64,000 nucleotides of DNA from Chryseobacterium caseinilyticum (lineage in GTDB: Bacteria > Bacteroidota > Bacteroidia > Flavobacteriales > Weeksellaceae). This document shows positions 18,313 to 27,870 of this stretch, piece by piece (within the stretch, counting starts at the first letter, position 1; each line of letters begins with the position of its first letter). The position numbers and the translations under genes are program-made. The notes below the pieces were generated by a model. It did not search any database. It was given only the letters and a program-made list of their open reading frames with translations, and was not told the origin of the DNA. The stretch spans positions 1,116,001 to 1,180,000 of the forward strand of contig NZ_JACYFS010000001.1 of assembly GCF_014837145.1 (NCBI RefSeq), written 5' to 3'.

Positions 18313-18885
18313 ATGATTAATTTACAGAAAGGTCAGAAAATTGACATTGGACTCAGCAAAATGACAATCGGTTTAGGATGGGATCCGAGTGAAGGAACAG
18401 CTCATGATTTCGATCTGGATGCTTCAGCTTTTATGATTGATGAGAGAAGACAGATCCCGAGCGAACCGTTTTTTATTTTTTATGGAAATACAGATTCTCC
18501 AGACGGTGCTCTGAGACATACAGGCGACGACCCAACCGGTGGAAACAGTGCCGATGGAGACGATGAAAGCATCGAAGTTGATTTATCTAAAGTAGACCCC
18601 AGAATCAATGAAATTCTGATCGTTGTAACCATTCATGATGCCATCGACCGCAAACAGAATTACGGACAGGTAAGAAATTCATACATCAGAATCGTAGATG
18701 ACAGCAACGGTCAGGAAGTGGCAAAATATGAGTTGGGAGAAGATTTCTCTATTGAAACTGCGGTAGAATTCGGAAGACTTTACAAAAGAAACGATCAGTG
18801 GAAATTTGAGGCATCTGGAATCGGTTATCGTGAAGATTTAGCGTTTTTCCTTTCAAAATATTACAGCGGACAAATTATCAAATAA
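18313..18885 (+). CDS. terD: TerD family protein (first gene of Ter operon)
   Basis: 190 residues, the standard TerD length. It has the family's repeated acidic calcium-binding stretches (DFDLDASAF, then DDPTGGNSADGDDESIEVDL) and the closing EFGRLYKRNDQWKFEASGIGY. TerD proteins bind Ca2+ and belong to tellurite and phage/stress resistance systems, acting at the inner face of the membrane with TerC in other species. No terC is seen in this window. It is the head of a seven-gene operon with gaps of 1-10 bases. Confidence 0.92.
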   Translation: MINLQKGQKIDIGLSKMTIGLGWDPSEGTAHDFDLDASAFMIDERRQIPSEPFFIFYGNTDSPDGALRHTGDDPTGGNSADGDDESIEVDLSKVDPRINEILIVVTIHDAIDRKQNYGQVRNSYIRIVDDSNGQEVAKYELGEDFSIETAVEFGRLYKRNDQWKFEASGIGYREDLAFFLSKYYSGQIIK

Positions 18886-18890
18886 TAAAT

Positions 18891-19562
18891 ATGGCAATCA
18901 ATTTACAAAAAGGTCAAACCATCGATTTAAGAAAAAATGACCGTGGAGAAAGTGTTTACGATTTATCACAGGTTACCATTGGTTTGGGATGGGACGTCCG
19001 TCAGAAACAAAGTGGCTTTTTCGGAAAAATATTTGGCGGAAAAGAAGAAGAATATGATCTGGATGCTGTAGCTTTTCTTCTCGACAGTAACGGAAAAGTG
19101 GCTGACCTCGGGAGAACAGCAGCTGTTGGCGGCAGAAATGTAGCTTTGTATGGAGGCGACGTTATTTATTTCAACTCCATGAGACATCCAAGCGGAAACA
19201 TTTGGTTGACAGGTGATAACAGAACCGGTGCAGGAGACGGAGATGACGAACAGATCATTGTACAGCTGGATAAACTGGATCAGAAATATCAGAAAATATT
19301 ATTTGTAGTCACCATTTATCAGGGAAGACAGAACAACCAGCACTTTGGAATGGTAGATAATGCCTTCATCAGAGCTGTTGATGCCCGTGGAAAGGAAATT
19401 ACAAAATACAGTCTTTCTGGTGATGCCTCAATGAACGGAATGTGTTCCATGGTTTTCGCTGAAGCGTACAGACATAACGGCGACTGGAAATTCCGAGCTC
19501 TTGGTGAGCCTGGACAAACCGATAATTTCGTAGATATATTAGCAAAATACGCCTACAAATAA
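18891..19562 (+). CDS. TerD family protein, longer paralogue
   Basis: 223 residues. It is related to the preceding TerD but carries an insertion (about residues 35-60, KQSGFFGKIFGGKEEE) between the first strand and the DLDAVAF calcium motif. The second acidic site TGDNRTGAGDGDDEQIIV is intact. The start is five bases after the previous stop. The pair of different TerD paralogues suggests a hetero-oligomer, which is inferred from gene context. Confidence 0.9.
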   Translation: MAINLQKGQTIDLRKNDRGESVYDLSQVTIGLGWDVRQKQSGFFGKIFGGKEEEYDLDAVAFLLDSNGKVADLGRTAAVGGRNVALYGGDVIYFNSMRHPSGNIWLTGDNRTGAGDGDDEQIIVQLDKLDQKYQKILFVVTIYQGRQNNQHFGMVDNAFIRAVDARGKEITKYSLSGDASMNGMCSMVFAEAYRHNGDWKFRALGEPGQTDNFVDILAKYAYK

Positions 19563-19568
19563 TTTATA

Positions 19569-20207
19569 ATGAGAAGATTACCCGTTTATTTATTATTAGA
19601 CACTTCAGGTTCAATGACCGGGGAACCGATTGAAGCTGTAAAAAATGGAGTTCAGATGATGCTGCATTCACTTCGTCAGAACCCTCAGGCTATTGAAACT
19701 GCCTATGTCAGCATCATTACATTTGACAGCGAGGCCAAGCAAATTGTACCTCTTACCGATTTGGCTTCATTCCAAATGGTGGACATCAAAGCTTCCGGTA
19801 CCACTTCACTGGGTGCAGCTTTAGGACTTTTAGCCGATAAATTAAGCACTGAAATTACCAAAACCACCCTCGAACAAAAAGGTGACTGGAAACCGATGAC
19901 TTTCATCATGACCGACGGCATCCCAACAGATGATTGGCAGAGTGGATTTTCTAAATTAAAAGCTGTAAACAAAGGTTTAATCGTAGGTTGCGCAGTAGGA
20001 AGCGGTGCGGATGATAAAATTGTGAAACAAATTACCGAGTCTGTCATCAGACTGGACAATGCGGATTCTGCAAGTATCAGCAAATTTTTCCAGTGGGTGA
20101 CAGATTCTATTTCTACAACTTCTACCAAAGTGGAAGAATCCGGAAAAGAAGTTACAGGATTAGATCAGCTTCCTCCTCCACCGTCTGAGTTGGTAATTGT
20201 TGCATAA
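19569..20207 (+). CDS. TerY-like von Willebrand factor A protein 1
   Basis: 212 residues, a single vWA domain. The metal-ion-dependent adhesion site is complete: DTSGS (residues 9-13), a threonine in the ASGTTS loop, and the aspartate of MTDGIPTDD. TerY proteins occur with PP2C phosphatases and kinases (the TerY-P triad described for Ter systems). It ends in a proline-rich tail QLPPPPSELVIVA that is nearly repeated in the next protein. Six bases separate it from TerD 2 and two from the next vWA gene. Confidence 0.9.
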   Translation: MRRLPVYLLLDTSGSMTGEPIEAVKNGVQMMLHSLRQNPQAIETAYVSIITFDSEAKQIVPLTDLASFQMVDIKASGTTSLGAALGLLADKLSTEITKTTLEQKGDWKPMTFIMTDGIPTDDWQSGFSKLKAVNKGLIVGCAVGSGADDKIVKQITESVIRLDNADSASISKFFQWVTDSISTTSTKVEESGKEVTGLDQLPPPPSELVIVA

Positions 20208-20209
20208 TT

Positions 20210-20848
20210 ATGAACAGACGATTATTAGCCTATTTTTTATTAGACACTTCCGGATCGATGCGGGGTGAGCCCATCGCTGCTTTAAACAACGGTTTCAATG
20301 GTTTGGTGAGCATGCTCAGGTCAGATCCGCAGGCTATGGATTCTTTGCACATCAGCGTGATTACGTATGATCGCGAGGTAACCAATCTGATTCCGCTTGT
20401 TGATCTGGCAAGTTTTCATCCTGTAGAAATTACCTGTCCGGAAAGCGGGCCTACCCACACTGGACAGGCTTTGGAAATGGTATATCACCTGGTGAAAAAA
20501 GAAGTTATAAAAGGATCAGCTGACCGAAAGGGCGACTGGAAACCTCTGCTTTTTATTTTTACAGATGGTAAACCTTCAGATTTGCAGAAATATAAAGAGA
20601 TGACGCCGTTGATCAAAAGTCTTGATTTTGGAGTCATTGTAGGCTGTGCAGCAGGCCCAAAAGCAGAAGTTAGCTTTCTTCAGGAACTTACAGATAACGT
20701 TGTGAAGCTGGATACCACAGATTCCAGCACGCTAACCAACTTTTTCCAATGGGTAAGTTCATCGATTGAAATGGGAAGCAAAACGCAGGGAACCGGAGAA
20801 AGCATGACTTTGCCACCACCACCAAGTGAATTGAATATTATAGTTTAA
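20210..20848 (+). CDS. TerY-like von Willebrand factor A protein 2
   Basis: 212 residues, the same length as its upstream neighbour and clearly its paralogue. The MIDAS motif DTSGSMRGEP, the acidic FTDGKPSD loop and the tail LPPPPSELNIIV are conserved. The two presumably arose by tandem duplication and then diverged, since most residues between motifs differ. The start is two bases after the previous stop codon, so translational coupling is likely. Confidence 0.9.
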   Translation: MNRRLLAYFLLDTSGSMRGEPIAALNNGFNGLVSMLRSDPQAMDSLHISVITYDREVTNLIPLVDLASFHPVEITCPESGPTHTGQALEMVYHLVKKEVIKGSADRKGDWKPLLFIFTDGKPSDLQKYKEMTPLIKSLDFGVIVGCAAGPKAEVSFLQELTDNVVKLDTTDSSTLTNFFQWVSSSIEMGSKTQGTGESMTLPPPPSELNIIV

Positions 20849-20858
20849 AGACCAAATT

Positions 20859-21902
20859 ATGAGAAGATTACCAATTTATTTCCTGATCGATGTATCAGAA
20901 TCGATGGTGGGAGAACCTATTGAGCAAGTTCAGGAAGGAATTGCATCCATCATCAAAGAATTAAAAACAGATCCTTACGCACTGGAAACCGTTTGGGTTT
21001 CGATTATTGGTTTTGCAGGGAAAAGCAAGGTCATCACACCTTTGCAGGACGTCATCACATTTTATCCTCCGAAAATACCTATCGGAAGCGGAACTTCTCT
21101 TTCAAAAGGGCTGGAAGAACTGATGAATTCCATCGACAGAGACGTTGTAAAAACCACTTACGAACGAAAAGGAGACTGGAAACCTGTCATATTCTTATTC
21201 ACCGACGGAATTCCAACTGATGATACTTCAAGAGCGATTGAAAAATGGAATACCGATTACCGCACGAAATCAAATTTAATTATCGTTTCGATTGGCGATA
21301 ATACGAATGTAAATCTGTTAGGAAAATTATCTGAACAGGTTTTGATGTTTAACAATACAGACAGCAATTCCTATAAAGAATTTTTCAAATGGGTGACTGC
21401 GTCAATCAGAGCAACGAGTGAAAATATCAACAACAATAATTCGGATGGAATTAATTTAAGCAAATCCAATCCTGAGATTATTGAGAAGATAGATTTAAGT
21501 AAAAACTATTCTGTACCCGACAATAATTTTGTTGTTTTGAATGGAAAATGTTCCACAAATGACAGAATTTATTTATTAAAATTTAAAAAATCACTTCAGG
21601 AATCACGCGTTCCAGGCTTTGATACTCGTTTTTATAAAATTGAAGGTGCTTACAAAATTGATGAAAATTCTTACAGAGAATACTCGGAAGGAGGTTCCAA
21701 CACCAACAAAATTTCAAGTGAGGAAATCTATGGAAATCCGAGTTGCCCGTCTTGTGGAAACAGTTTTGCACTGGCAACCTGTGTTTGTGGAGGTATTCAC
21801 TGCATCGAAGGTGACGGTGTTGCAAAATGCCCATGGTGCGGAAACGCCGGTCAGTACGGTGCTGCAGAAGGAGGATTTGATATCAACAGAACTTTAGGTT
21901 AA
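20859..21902 (+). CDS. TerY-type vWA protein with C-terminal zinc ribbon
   Basis: 347 residues. The vWA domain (1-190) has DVSESMVGEP and FTDGIPTDD. A middle region (about 205-290) is unassigned. The C-terminus is a cysteine-rich domain with CPSCG, CVCGGIHC and CPWCG (about 297-332) that should bind one or two zinc ions, matching the TerY-C architecture. The zinc domain distinguishes it from the two vWA-only paralogues and may mediate partner recognition. It is followed after one base by the phosphatase gene. Confidence 0.9.
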   Translation: MRRLPIYFLIDVSESMVGEPIEQVQEGIASIIKELKTDPYALETVWVSIIGFAGKSKVITPLQDVITFYPPKIPIGSGTSLSKGLEELMNSIDRDVVKTTYERKGDWKPVIFLFTDGIPTDDTSRAIEKWNTDYRTKSNLIIVSIGDNTNVNLLGKLSEQVLMFNNTDSNSYKEFFKWVTASIRATSENINNNNSDGINLSKSNPEIIEKIDLSKNYSVPDNNFVVLNGKCSTNDRIYLLKFKKSLQESRVPGFDTRFYKIEGAYKIDENSYREYSEGGSNTNKISSEEIYGNPSCPSCGNSFALATCVCGGIHCIEGDGVAKCPWCGNAGQYGAAEGGFDINRTLG

Positions 21903-21903
21903 A

Positions 21904-23361
21904 ATGAAGAGTTTACTGCAGGAAGTCCTAAAGGAGAATCAGATTGAAAGCAATAAAATAGTGAACAGCACTGTTGAAAAGCTTACCGATAACGCAAAAA
22001 TTTATGAATTATCAAAATCAATCAAAAACCTGAAGTCACAAATATTACAAATTTTCACGATGCACAGAGACAGAGAAGAATTTAGGGAAAGCTATATTAC
22101 AATTCCGAATGCAAATGTAAAAAAGGAATACAATTTCACATTTGACCTTTCAAAATATCCTTCTATTTTTATTAAAGAAATTAAAAATATTGAAACTGTA
22201 GGTTTGCAGTTTGATACAGAAAAAAGCTGTATTCACGGTATTCCGACACAGGCAAATACAATTCAAATTGAAATTGTTTTCTTTAATAAAAATGATGAAA
22301 ATTTACAGGAAGATATTAAAATAATTCCCTTTATTGTAAACGCCGATCCAAAGGATTTATGGCTTAACAAGCCCAGCCCTAAAGACAGCAGATTTGCGAA
22401 AGAAGATCAAGCGACTTTCAAATCTACATTTTTAGACAAAAAAATTGTGGTGGCTTCTAAAAGAGGAAGATCACATGCACACGAGGGGACTTTCAGAGAT
22501 GATGATTTTTTGGTTAAAAATTTACCCGGTGATTGGGCGGTTGTTGCTGTGGCAGACGGCGCAGGCTCGGCAAGATTTGCGCGTGCAGGATCTCAGTTTG
22601 CAACAGAATTTATTGTTAAAAGTTTTGACGATGAATCTCTTTTAAATAAATTATCAGATGCTGTTGCTGTTTATTTTTCTAAAGAAAAAGAAAAAAATCT
22701 GGTTCAGGAATCTGACATAATTATCGAAGATCCAAATGATTCTGAGAATTCATCAACTTCAAATTCGTCAAGCGATGAGAAAATAAAAAGCAAAAGTCTT
22801 ATCATCAATTCTCTTTATCACAATGTAAAAAACCTTCACAGTGGGCTTTCCCAACTGGCAACTGAAGAGGGTGCATTGATAAAAGATTTTCATACCACTT
22901 TGATTTTCACTTTGGTGAAAAAGTTCAATTTTGGATATGTTATTTTAAGTTTTGGAGTTGGTGACTGCCCTATCAATGTTTTGGACAAGGAAAATTCCAG
23001 TGTAAAACTTCTGAATTTTCTGGATGTCGGAGAAAGCAGCGGTGCAACGCGATTTATTACAATGCCCGATATTTTCAGCAAACCTGATATGGTTGAACGA
23101 TTTAAAATCAACTGTTTTAATGATTTTTCTAAATTATTTCTGATGACAGACGGTATTTACGATCCAAAATTTGTAGTTGAAAGTAAACTGGAAAATCTGG
23201 AGACGTGGAAGAACTTTTTAAGAGATTTAAATGGCGAAAATGAAGACCAGACACAAGTTGATTTCGTGGATGATTCGGATATTGAAAACCAGCTGTCAGC
23301 CTGGATGGATTTTTGGAGTAAAGGCAATCACGACGACAGGACTTTAGCCGTAATTTATTAA
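21904..23361 (+). CDS. PP2C-type protein phosphatase of Ter system, with extra N-terminal region
   Basis: 485 residues. The phosphatase domain (about 178-485) has RDDDF (198-202), VADGAGSARFA with metal ligand D218, MTDGIYD and the final DDRTLAVIY, all PP2C signatures. The first 150 residues are unusual: a predicted helical start, then a beta-rich segment (about 62-148) that looks like an Ig/cadherin-like domain. An acidic, serine-rich linker lies near 275-300. It should dephosphorylate substrates of the adjacent kinase. Start ATG lies one base after the previous stop. Confidence 0.9.
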   Translation: MKSLLQEVLKENQIESNKIVNSTVEKLTDNAKIYELSKSIKNLKSQILQIFTMHRDREEFRESYITIPNANVKKEYNFTFDLSKYPSIFIKEIKNIETVGLQFDTEKSCIHGIPTQANTIQIEIVFFNKNDENLQEDIKIIPFIVNADPKDLWLNKPSPKDSRFAKEDQATFKSTFLDKKIVVASKRGRSHAHEGTFRDDDFLVKNLPGDWAVVAVADGAGSARFARAGSQFATEFIVKSFDDESLLNKLSDAVAVYFSKEKEKNLVQESDIIIEDPNDSENSSTSNSSSDEKIKSKSLIINSLYHNVKNLHSGLSQLATEEGALIKDFHTTLIFTLVKKFNFGYVILSFGVGDCPINVLDKENSSVKLLNFLDVGESSGATRFITMPDIFSKPDMVERFKINCFNDFSKLFLMTDGIYDPKFVVESKLENLETWKNFLRDLNGENEDQTQVDFVDDSDIENQLSAWMDFWSKGNHDDRTLAVIY

Positions 23362-23365
23362 GAAT

Positions 23366-24877
23366 ATGAGTGTAGTAAAGGTAAAATCAATTATAGATTC
23401 CTCAAAAACATATGAATATGTTGACGATGGAAATCCGAAAAAAGGCGGCGTAAAAGATGTTTATTTTTCACCAGACAGAAAGTATGTGGTGGCATTTTTC
23501 AGAGATCCTCTGGACTTTAATCAGAAAGACAGAATCAAAAGAATCGTTTCTCTTTACCTCGAAAATATAAAGAAAGGCAACAGTGCAGAGTATTTTTTAG
23601 ATGAAATTTTCAGGTGGCCTTACGATGCGGTAGAGCTCAACGGCAAAACCGGCGTGATTGTCCCCATTTACAATGCTAAGTTTTTCTTTAAAAAAGGATA
23701 TAAATCTAACGAACTGATAAAAGGTGGCGAAAAAGTTGGGAAATGGTTTACCACACCATCTTTCCGAGACAGTCAATATCCTTTATCCTTAGACAAAACC
23801 GAACTTGGGGATTGGCTCAGTTATTTTCAGATTGCCATTAATATTTCCAGGGGTGTGAAAAAAATGCATCAGATGGGTTTGGCTCATTCTGATTTATCCT
23901 ACAACAATGTTCTGGTAGATCCGGTGACAAAATCTGCTGCAATTATAGACATCGACGGCTTGGTTGTGCCAGGTTTATTTCCTCCTGAAGTGATTGGTAC
24001 TGCCGATTTTATCGCTCCTGAAGTTTTAAAAACAAAACATCTAAAATTACAGGATCCCGGCAGAATTCTGCCTAACCAAAAAACAGATTTACATGCTTTA
24101 GCCATTCTTATTTACATGTATTTGCTGAGAAGACATCCCCTTCGTGGCGGAAAAATCTGGGATTTGGAATCTGAAAAAGACGAAGTTTTGTCAATGGGTG
24201 AAAAAGCCTTGTTTGTGGAACATCCCACAGATCCTACCAACCGGGTGAAAGCAGATCATCTGAAAGTCTGGAATAAGTTTTGGGGTGATCCATCCAAAAT
24301 TCCCTACACTGTAACCGGTCCGTACCTGAGTGAATTGTTTAAAAAAGCCTTTATTGACGGTCTGCACAATCCTATACTCCGACCGATTGCCAATGAGTGG
24401 GAAACGGCTCTGCTGAAAACAGTTGATTTAATTCAGCCGTGCAGCAACCCGAACTGTGATGAAAAATGGTACGTTTTCGACAATACTTCCAAACCAAAAT
24501 GCCCTTTCTGCGGAACACCTCACAAAGGAACTTTGCCCGTCGTTGATCTGTACTATAAATTTAAAGATAATGTCTGGAAACCTGAAAATCACAGATTAAT
24601 GGTGTATCATAACCAATATCTATTCAAATGGCATGTGTCGAAAAAAGTGATGAGAAACGAAAGTCTGACTGCAATTGATAAAAAACCGGTTGGATATTTT
24701 ACTTTTTACCAAAATAAATGGGTGCTTGTAAACCAAAGTCTTCAGGCAATGAAGGATATCACTGAAGATAAAATAATTCCCGTGAACACAATGGTAGAGC
24801 TTACTGACGGTAAGAAAATCATGCTTTCTGATGAGGAAGGTGGGAGGTTGATGTACGTCACTTTGACTAACAAATAA
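23366..24877 (+). CDS. protein kinase of Ter system with zinc ribbon
   Basis: 503 residues. The kinase-like core shows HSDLSYNNVL (H174, D176, N181) in place of the usual HRD loop, DIDG (195-198) in place of DFG, and an APE-like IAPEVL. The glycine loop is weak (DDGNPKKGGVKDVYF). After the kinase there is a C4 zinc ribbon (CSNPNCDE...CPFCG) and a C-terminal domain of unknown fold. With the vWA and PP2C genes it completes a TerY-P-type signalling triad. It ends the operon; no strong hairpin is seen just after it. Confidence 0.88.
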   Translation: MSVVKVKSIIDSSKTYEYVDDGNPKKGGVKDVYFSPDRKYVVAFFRDPLDFNQKDRIKRIVSLYLENIKKGNSAEYFLDEIFRWPYDAVELNGKTGVIVPIYNAKFFFKKGYKSNELIKGGEKVGKWFTTPSFRDSQYPLSLDKTELGDWLSYFQIAINISRGVKKMHQMGLAHSDLSYNNVLVDPVTKSAAIIDIDGLVVPGLFPPEVIGTADFIAPEVLKTKHLKLQDPGRILPNQKTDLHALAILIYMYLLRRHPLRGGKIWDLESEKDEVLSMGEKALFVEHPTDPTNRVKADHLKVWNKFWGDPSKIPYTVTGPYLSELFKKAFIDGLHNPILRPIANEWETALLKTVDLIQPCSNPNCDEKWYVFDNTSKPKCPFCGTPHKGTLPVVDLYYKFKDNVWKPENHRLMVYHNQYLFKWHVSKKVMRNESLTAIDKKPVGYFTFYQNKWVLVNQSLQAMKDITEDKIIPVNTMVELTDGKKIMLSDEEGGRLMYVTLTNK

Positions 24878-25288
24878 ATTTAAAGCACGCTTCAATGTTT
24901 TATAATAATGTTTATCTTAAATGGTAAGCATTTTTTGTCCTAAACCATAAATGATATCAACTAAAACATCAATTATTTTCTAAAACTTCCCACTTGATTC
25001 TATATTTTATAAAGAAATTTCAAAAAAAACTCAAAATATGGTATCACGTAAAAATCTTTCACTTAATTTAATTAATTTGCAGCACGAACATAATTCAATT
25101 ATCAAATGATTATAAACAGTAATAATGTAAATATTTAACTTACAATTAAGATTTATAGATTTATTTTTACTTATTTTTGAAAAACCAAAATTACTTAGTA
25201 TTAATATAAATATTTAAAAAAAACAAACACCATTATCAGATTGAAAGAGTGTATAAATTGATTTGATAACCCTGATAACCACAACTCT
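24878..25288. other. 410-base non-coding stretch upstream of the divergent TerD homologue
   Basis: Very AT-rich with no credible open frame. It contains TATATTTTATAAAGAAA (24998-25015) and ATCACGTAAAA (25043-25053), both of which recur in similar order around 25990 and 26044. It probably holds the promoter of the gene at 25289, but no clear TAnnTTTG box is seen. Confidence 0.5.
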
Positions 25289-25939
25289 ATGACTCCACTT
25301 TTACTTAAAAATGAGACCGTTGATCTGTCTCAGCATTTTGAAACTCCGTTGAAACAATTTTCAATCGCAGTAGACTGGGCATCTATTAGTATGTTTGGAC
25401 GGAATTTTTTAGGCTTTAAAACAAAGAGAGAAACGGATCAAATTGATCTAGGCCTTACCTGTGTAATGTTTGACAAACAAAATCAAATGATAGATTTGGT
25501 CTGTTCATCAAAGTTTAACAGCTGGCTTATCAAAAACAGTTTTCCTTTGGGAAAAAGCATCTCCAAGGATAAGGCATTTCGCCACTTTGACCACGGGTCT
25601 ATTGTAGACAGTCTTTACAAACAAATGACGACAGTAGATCTGCAAAAAGTCGACAGTGAAATTGATCACGTATTTTTTTATCTGTGTTTTGATCACAGGA
25701 AAATAAAATCTCCTGATTTTTCATCTGTAGAATTATTAAAAATGATGTCATTCGGTTCCACTTCTCCCGACCAGCTGATCTCCGAATATACCATACCCAC
25801 ACAAAACTGCTGTAAAAAAAACGAAGGCATTCTGATTCTTGCCAAGCTTTACCGCGAAGATGAAAAATGGAAATTTACATCCCTGGGAAAAGCCATTACA
25901 GAAAGTACTTTCATCGGATTTACCAAAGGAATTCAGTAA
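25289..25939 (+). CDS. divergent TerD-like protein
   Basis: 216 residues. The C-terminal LAKLYREDEKWKFTSLGKAI and an N-terminal FSIAVDW followed by DQIDLGLTCVMFD align with TerD strands, so it is a distant TerD homologue. The glycine- and aspartate-rich Ca2+ site found in the operon's TerD proteins is not recognisable; the equivalent region reads FRHFDHGSIVDSLYK. It is separate from the Ter operon by 411 bases. It may have lost calcium binding and taken a regulatory or structural role, which is inference. Confidence 0.7.
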   Translation: MTPLLLKNETVDLSQHFETPLKQFSIAVDWASISMFGRNFLGFKTKRETDQIDLGLTCVMFDKQNQMIDLVCSSKFNSWLIKNSFPLGKSISKDKAFRHFDHGSIVDSLYKQMTTVDLQKVDSEIDHVFFYLCFDHRKIKSPDFSSVELLKMMSFGSTSPDQLISEYTIPTQNCCKKNEGILILAKLYREDEKWKFTSLGKAITESTFIGFTKGIQ

Positions 25940-26074
25940 AAAGGTTACCAAAATTTGTACAAATCTTAAAGTCTTCAATATGGAATGATTATATTTTCCT
26001 AAAGAAAACTACAATAACTTTAAGAAAAATATCCAAACTACGTCATCACGTAAAATATTTTCAAAAAGCCTTCA

Positions 26075-26195
26075 TACCTTTGCAAGCGACGATTACCATG
26101 GGAATCTGAAAACACAATAACACATATATCTTTTAGGTGTAAAAACACAGATGATGAAAAAAAAATTCCGACTCACCTAGTCGGAATTTTTATGT
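26075..26195 (+). ncRNA. candidate small RNA between a -7-like box and a terminator
   Basis: TACCTTTG (26075-26082) matches the Bacteroidota -7 box TAnnTTTG. About 80-110 bases later a strong hairpin with a T run (26162-26194) would end transcription. The interval encodes no convincing protein; its last part includes AGGTGT, which could pair with CACCT of the hairpin loop. No clear -33 element is seen, and the hairpin could instead belong to a longer transcript from upstream. Confidence 0.35.
26162..26194 (+). terminator. strong intrinsic terminator
   Basis: AAAATTCCGACT (26162-26173), loop CACCT, AGTCGGAATTTT (26179-26190), then T-rich sequence. The 12-base stem is perfect. Confidence 0.8.
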
Positions 26196-26204
26196 TTTAA
26201 TGAT

Positions 26205-26423
26205 ATGAAAAATATACTTTTAGTATCCTTTGCAGTAATCTTAAATCTTACTGGTTCAACAATTAAAAAATCTGATGTTTACCTTTGCGACAGTCCTGGC
26301 GGAAAGAAATACCATTATGACAAGAGCTGCCGTGGATTATCCAACTGCAAACATGAGATTATTAAGGTGAGTCTCAAAAAAGCGCAGACTTTAGGGAAAA
26401 CGCTTTGTGGATTTGAAGATTAA
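26205..26423 (+). CDS. small exported cysteine-rich protein
   Basis: 72 residues. The N-terminal 18 residues (MKNILLVSFAVILNLTGS) look like a signal peptide. The mature part has C-D-S-P-G-G, H-Y-D-K-S-C and further cysteines with a histidine (LSNCKH, TLCGF). The CDSPGGKKYH...C pattern is seen in small flavobacterial proteins of unknown role. Its stop lies two bases from the convergent hisS stop. Function unknown. Confidence 0.6.
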   Translation: MKNILLVSFAVILNLTGSTIKKSDVYLCDSPGGKKYHYDKSCRGLSNCKHEIIKVSLKKAQTLGKTLCGFED

Positions 26424-26424
26424 T

Positions 26425-27792
26425 TTATCCTAAAAACTCCTCCATAGAAACTGTTTTCTGTTCACCAGCTTCCAGATTTTTAAAGGTCACCGTTCCATTC
26501 TTAATTTCTTCTTCGCCCAAAAAGACAAGATTCCTGATTCCTTTCTTTTCCGCGTAAGTAAACTGTTTGTTGATTTTTGCACTTTCAGGATACAGTTCGG
26601 CAGAAATTCCCTTTTCTGTTAACTGAATAATTAATTTTAAAGCTTCGATGGTTTCTTCACCTCCAAAATTAGCGAAGAGATATTCTACGTTGGACGTAGC
26701 ATCTTCAGGGAAAATATTCAACTCTTCCATCACTAAATATATTCTGTCCAGACCAAAAGAAATTCCGATTCCTGGGATATTTTTCACGCCAAAAACTTCG
26801 GTTAGGTTATCATAGCGACCGCCTCCGCCGATAGAACCCATTTGTGCTTCATCAGCTTTCACTTCGAAAATTGCTCCGGTATAATAATCTAGACCACGGG
26901 CTAAGGTAATATCAAAAACCAAATTCTGAATGTCAACTCCTAAATTTAAGGATTGAGTAATGACAAATTCCAGTTCTTCAACACCTTTTAAACCGATTTC
27001 GTTTCCTGCAAATTTTTCTTTTAACTGACGTAGATTTTCCAAGGGATCATTCGATTGTGTGAAAAGAAAATCCAGTTTATCAATCGATTCCTGAGCGATA
27101 TTTCTTTCTAAAAGTTCCTTCACTACTCCATCCTTCCCGATTTTATCCAACTTGTCTAAAGCAACGGTAAAATCAATTAACTTGTCTGTAATTCCGGCAT
27201 ATTCTGCCAAACCAGAAAGAATTTTGCGGTTGTTGATATGAATGGTAACTGAAACTTTTAATTCAGCAAAAGATTTTAAATACAGCTGCACCAATTCAAC
27301 TTCCTGCCAAAGACTTTCGCTACCAACAACATCGGCATCACACTGATAAAACTCTCTGAATCTCCCTTTCTGTGGACGGTCAGCCCTCCAAACCGGTTGA
27401 ATCTGATAACGTTTGTATGGAAAAGTCAGCTTTCCGTGGTTCATGGCAACAAATCTTGCGAAAGGAACTGTTAAGTCATAACGAAGAGCTTTGTCTGTAA
27501 GACTTTCGGCACTGAATGGTTTGTCTAAAGCTTTCTGAAAATCAGTCATCATCTGAGTTTTTTTCTCGTCTTTCGCTTCGTTGATGCTTGAATTTAAGAT
27601 CTTAAAAATCAAACGGTCACCTTCTTCCCCATATTTCCCTGTCAGGGTTGAAAGATTCTCAAAACTTGGCGTTTCCAAAGGCTGAAAACCAAAAAGTTCG
27701 AAATTTTTCTGTAATATATTGATGATGTATTTTCTTCTTGAAACTTCCAGTGAGGTAAAATCTCTCGTTCCTTTTGCTAAGCTTGGCTTCAT
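26425..27792 (-). CDS. hisS: histidyl-tRNA synthetase
   Basis: 455 residues from the internal ATG ([12 protein letters not shown]), the usual start of bacteroidotal HisS. The upstream extension to 27837 encodes 15 residues with no family match and falls in the leader, so it is left out. Class II catalytic core with [14 protein letters not shown] (motif 2 region), [19 protein letters not shown] and the HisA/HisB histidine-binding loops [11 protein letters not shown] and GGGRYD. A C-terminal anticodon-binding domain follows. It charges tRNA-His in the cytoplasm. Confidence 0.95.
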   Translation of the reverse strand: MKPSLAKGTRDFTSLEVSRRKYIINILQKNFELFGFQPLETPSFENLSTLTGKYGEEGDRLIFKILNSSINEAKDEKKTQMMTDFQKALDKPFSAESLTDKALRYDLTVPFARFVAMNHGKLTFPYKRYQIQPVWRADRPQKGRFREFYQCDADVVGSESLWQEVELVQLYLKSFAELKVSVTIHINNRKILSGLAEYAGITDKLIDFTVALDKLDKIGKDGVVKELLERNIAQESIDKLDFLFTQSNDPLENLRQLKEKFAGNEIGLKGVEELEFVITQSLNLGVDIQNLVFDITLARGLDYYTGAIFEVKADEAQMGSIGGGGRYDNLTEVFGVKNIPGIGISFGLDRIYLVMEELNIFPEDATSNVEYLFANFGGEETIEALKLIIQLTEKGISAELYPESAKINKQFTYAEKKGIRNLVFLGEEEIKNGTVTFKNLEAGEQKTVSMEEFLG

Positions 27793-27870
27793 TATGATGA
27801 ATGATAATTGATGGTTGATTAATGATATTCTCTGCAAAAATAAGGAATTGAAAGGACTTTTAAATCAATA

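Noticed and set aside
27793..27837. N-terminal extension of HisS
   Set aside because: The 15 extra residues do not fit the family; the internal ATG gives the usual start and lies in a better context.
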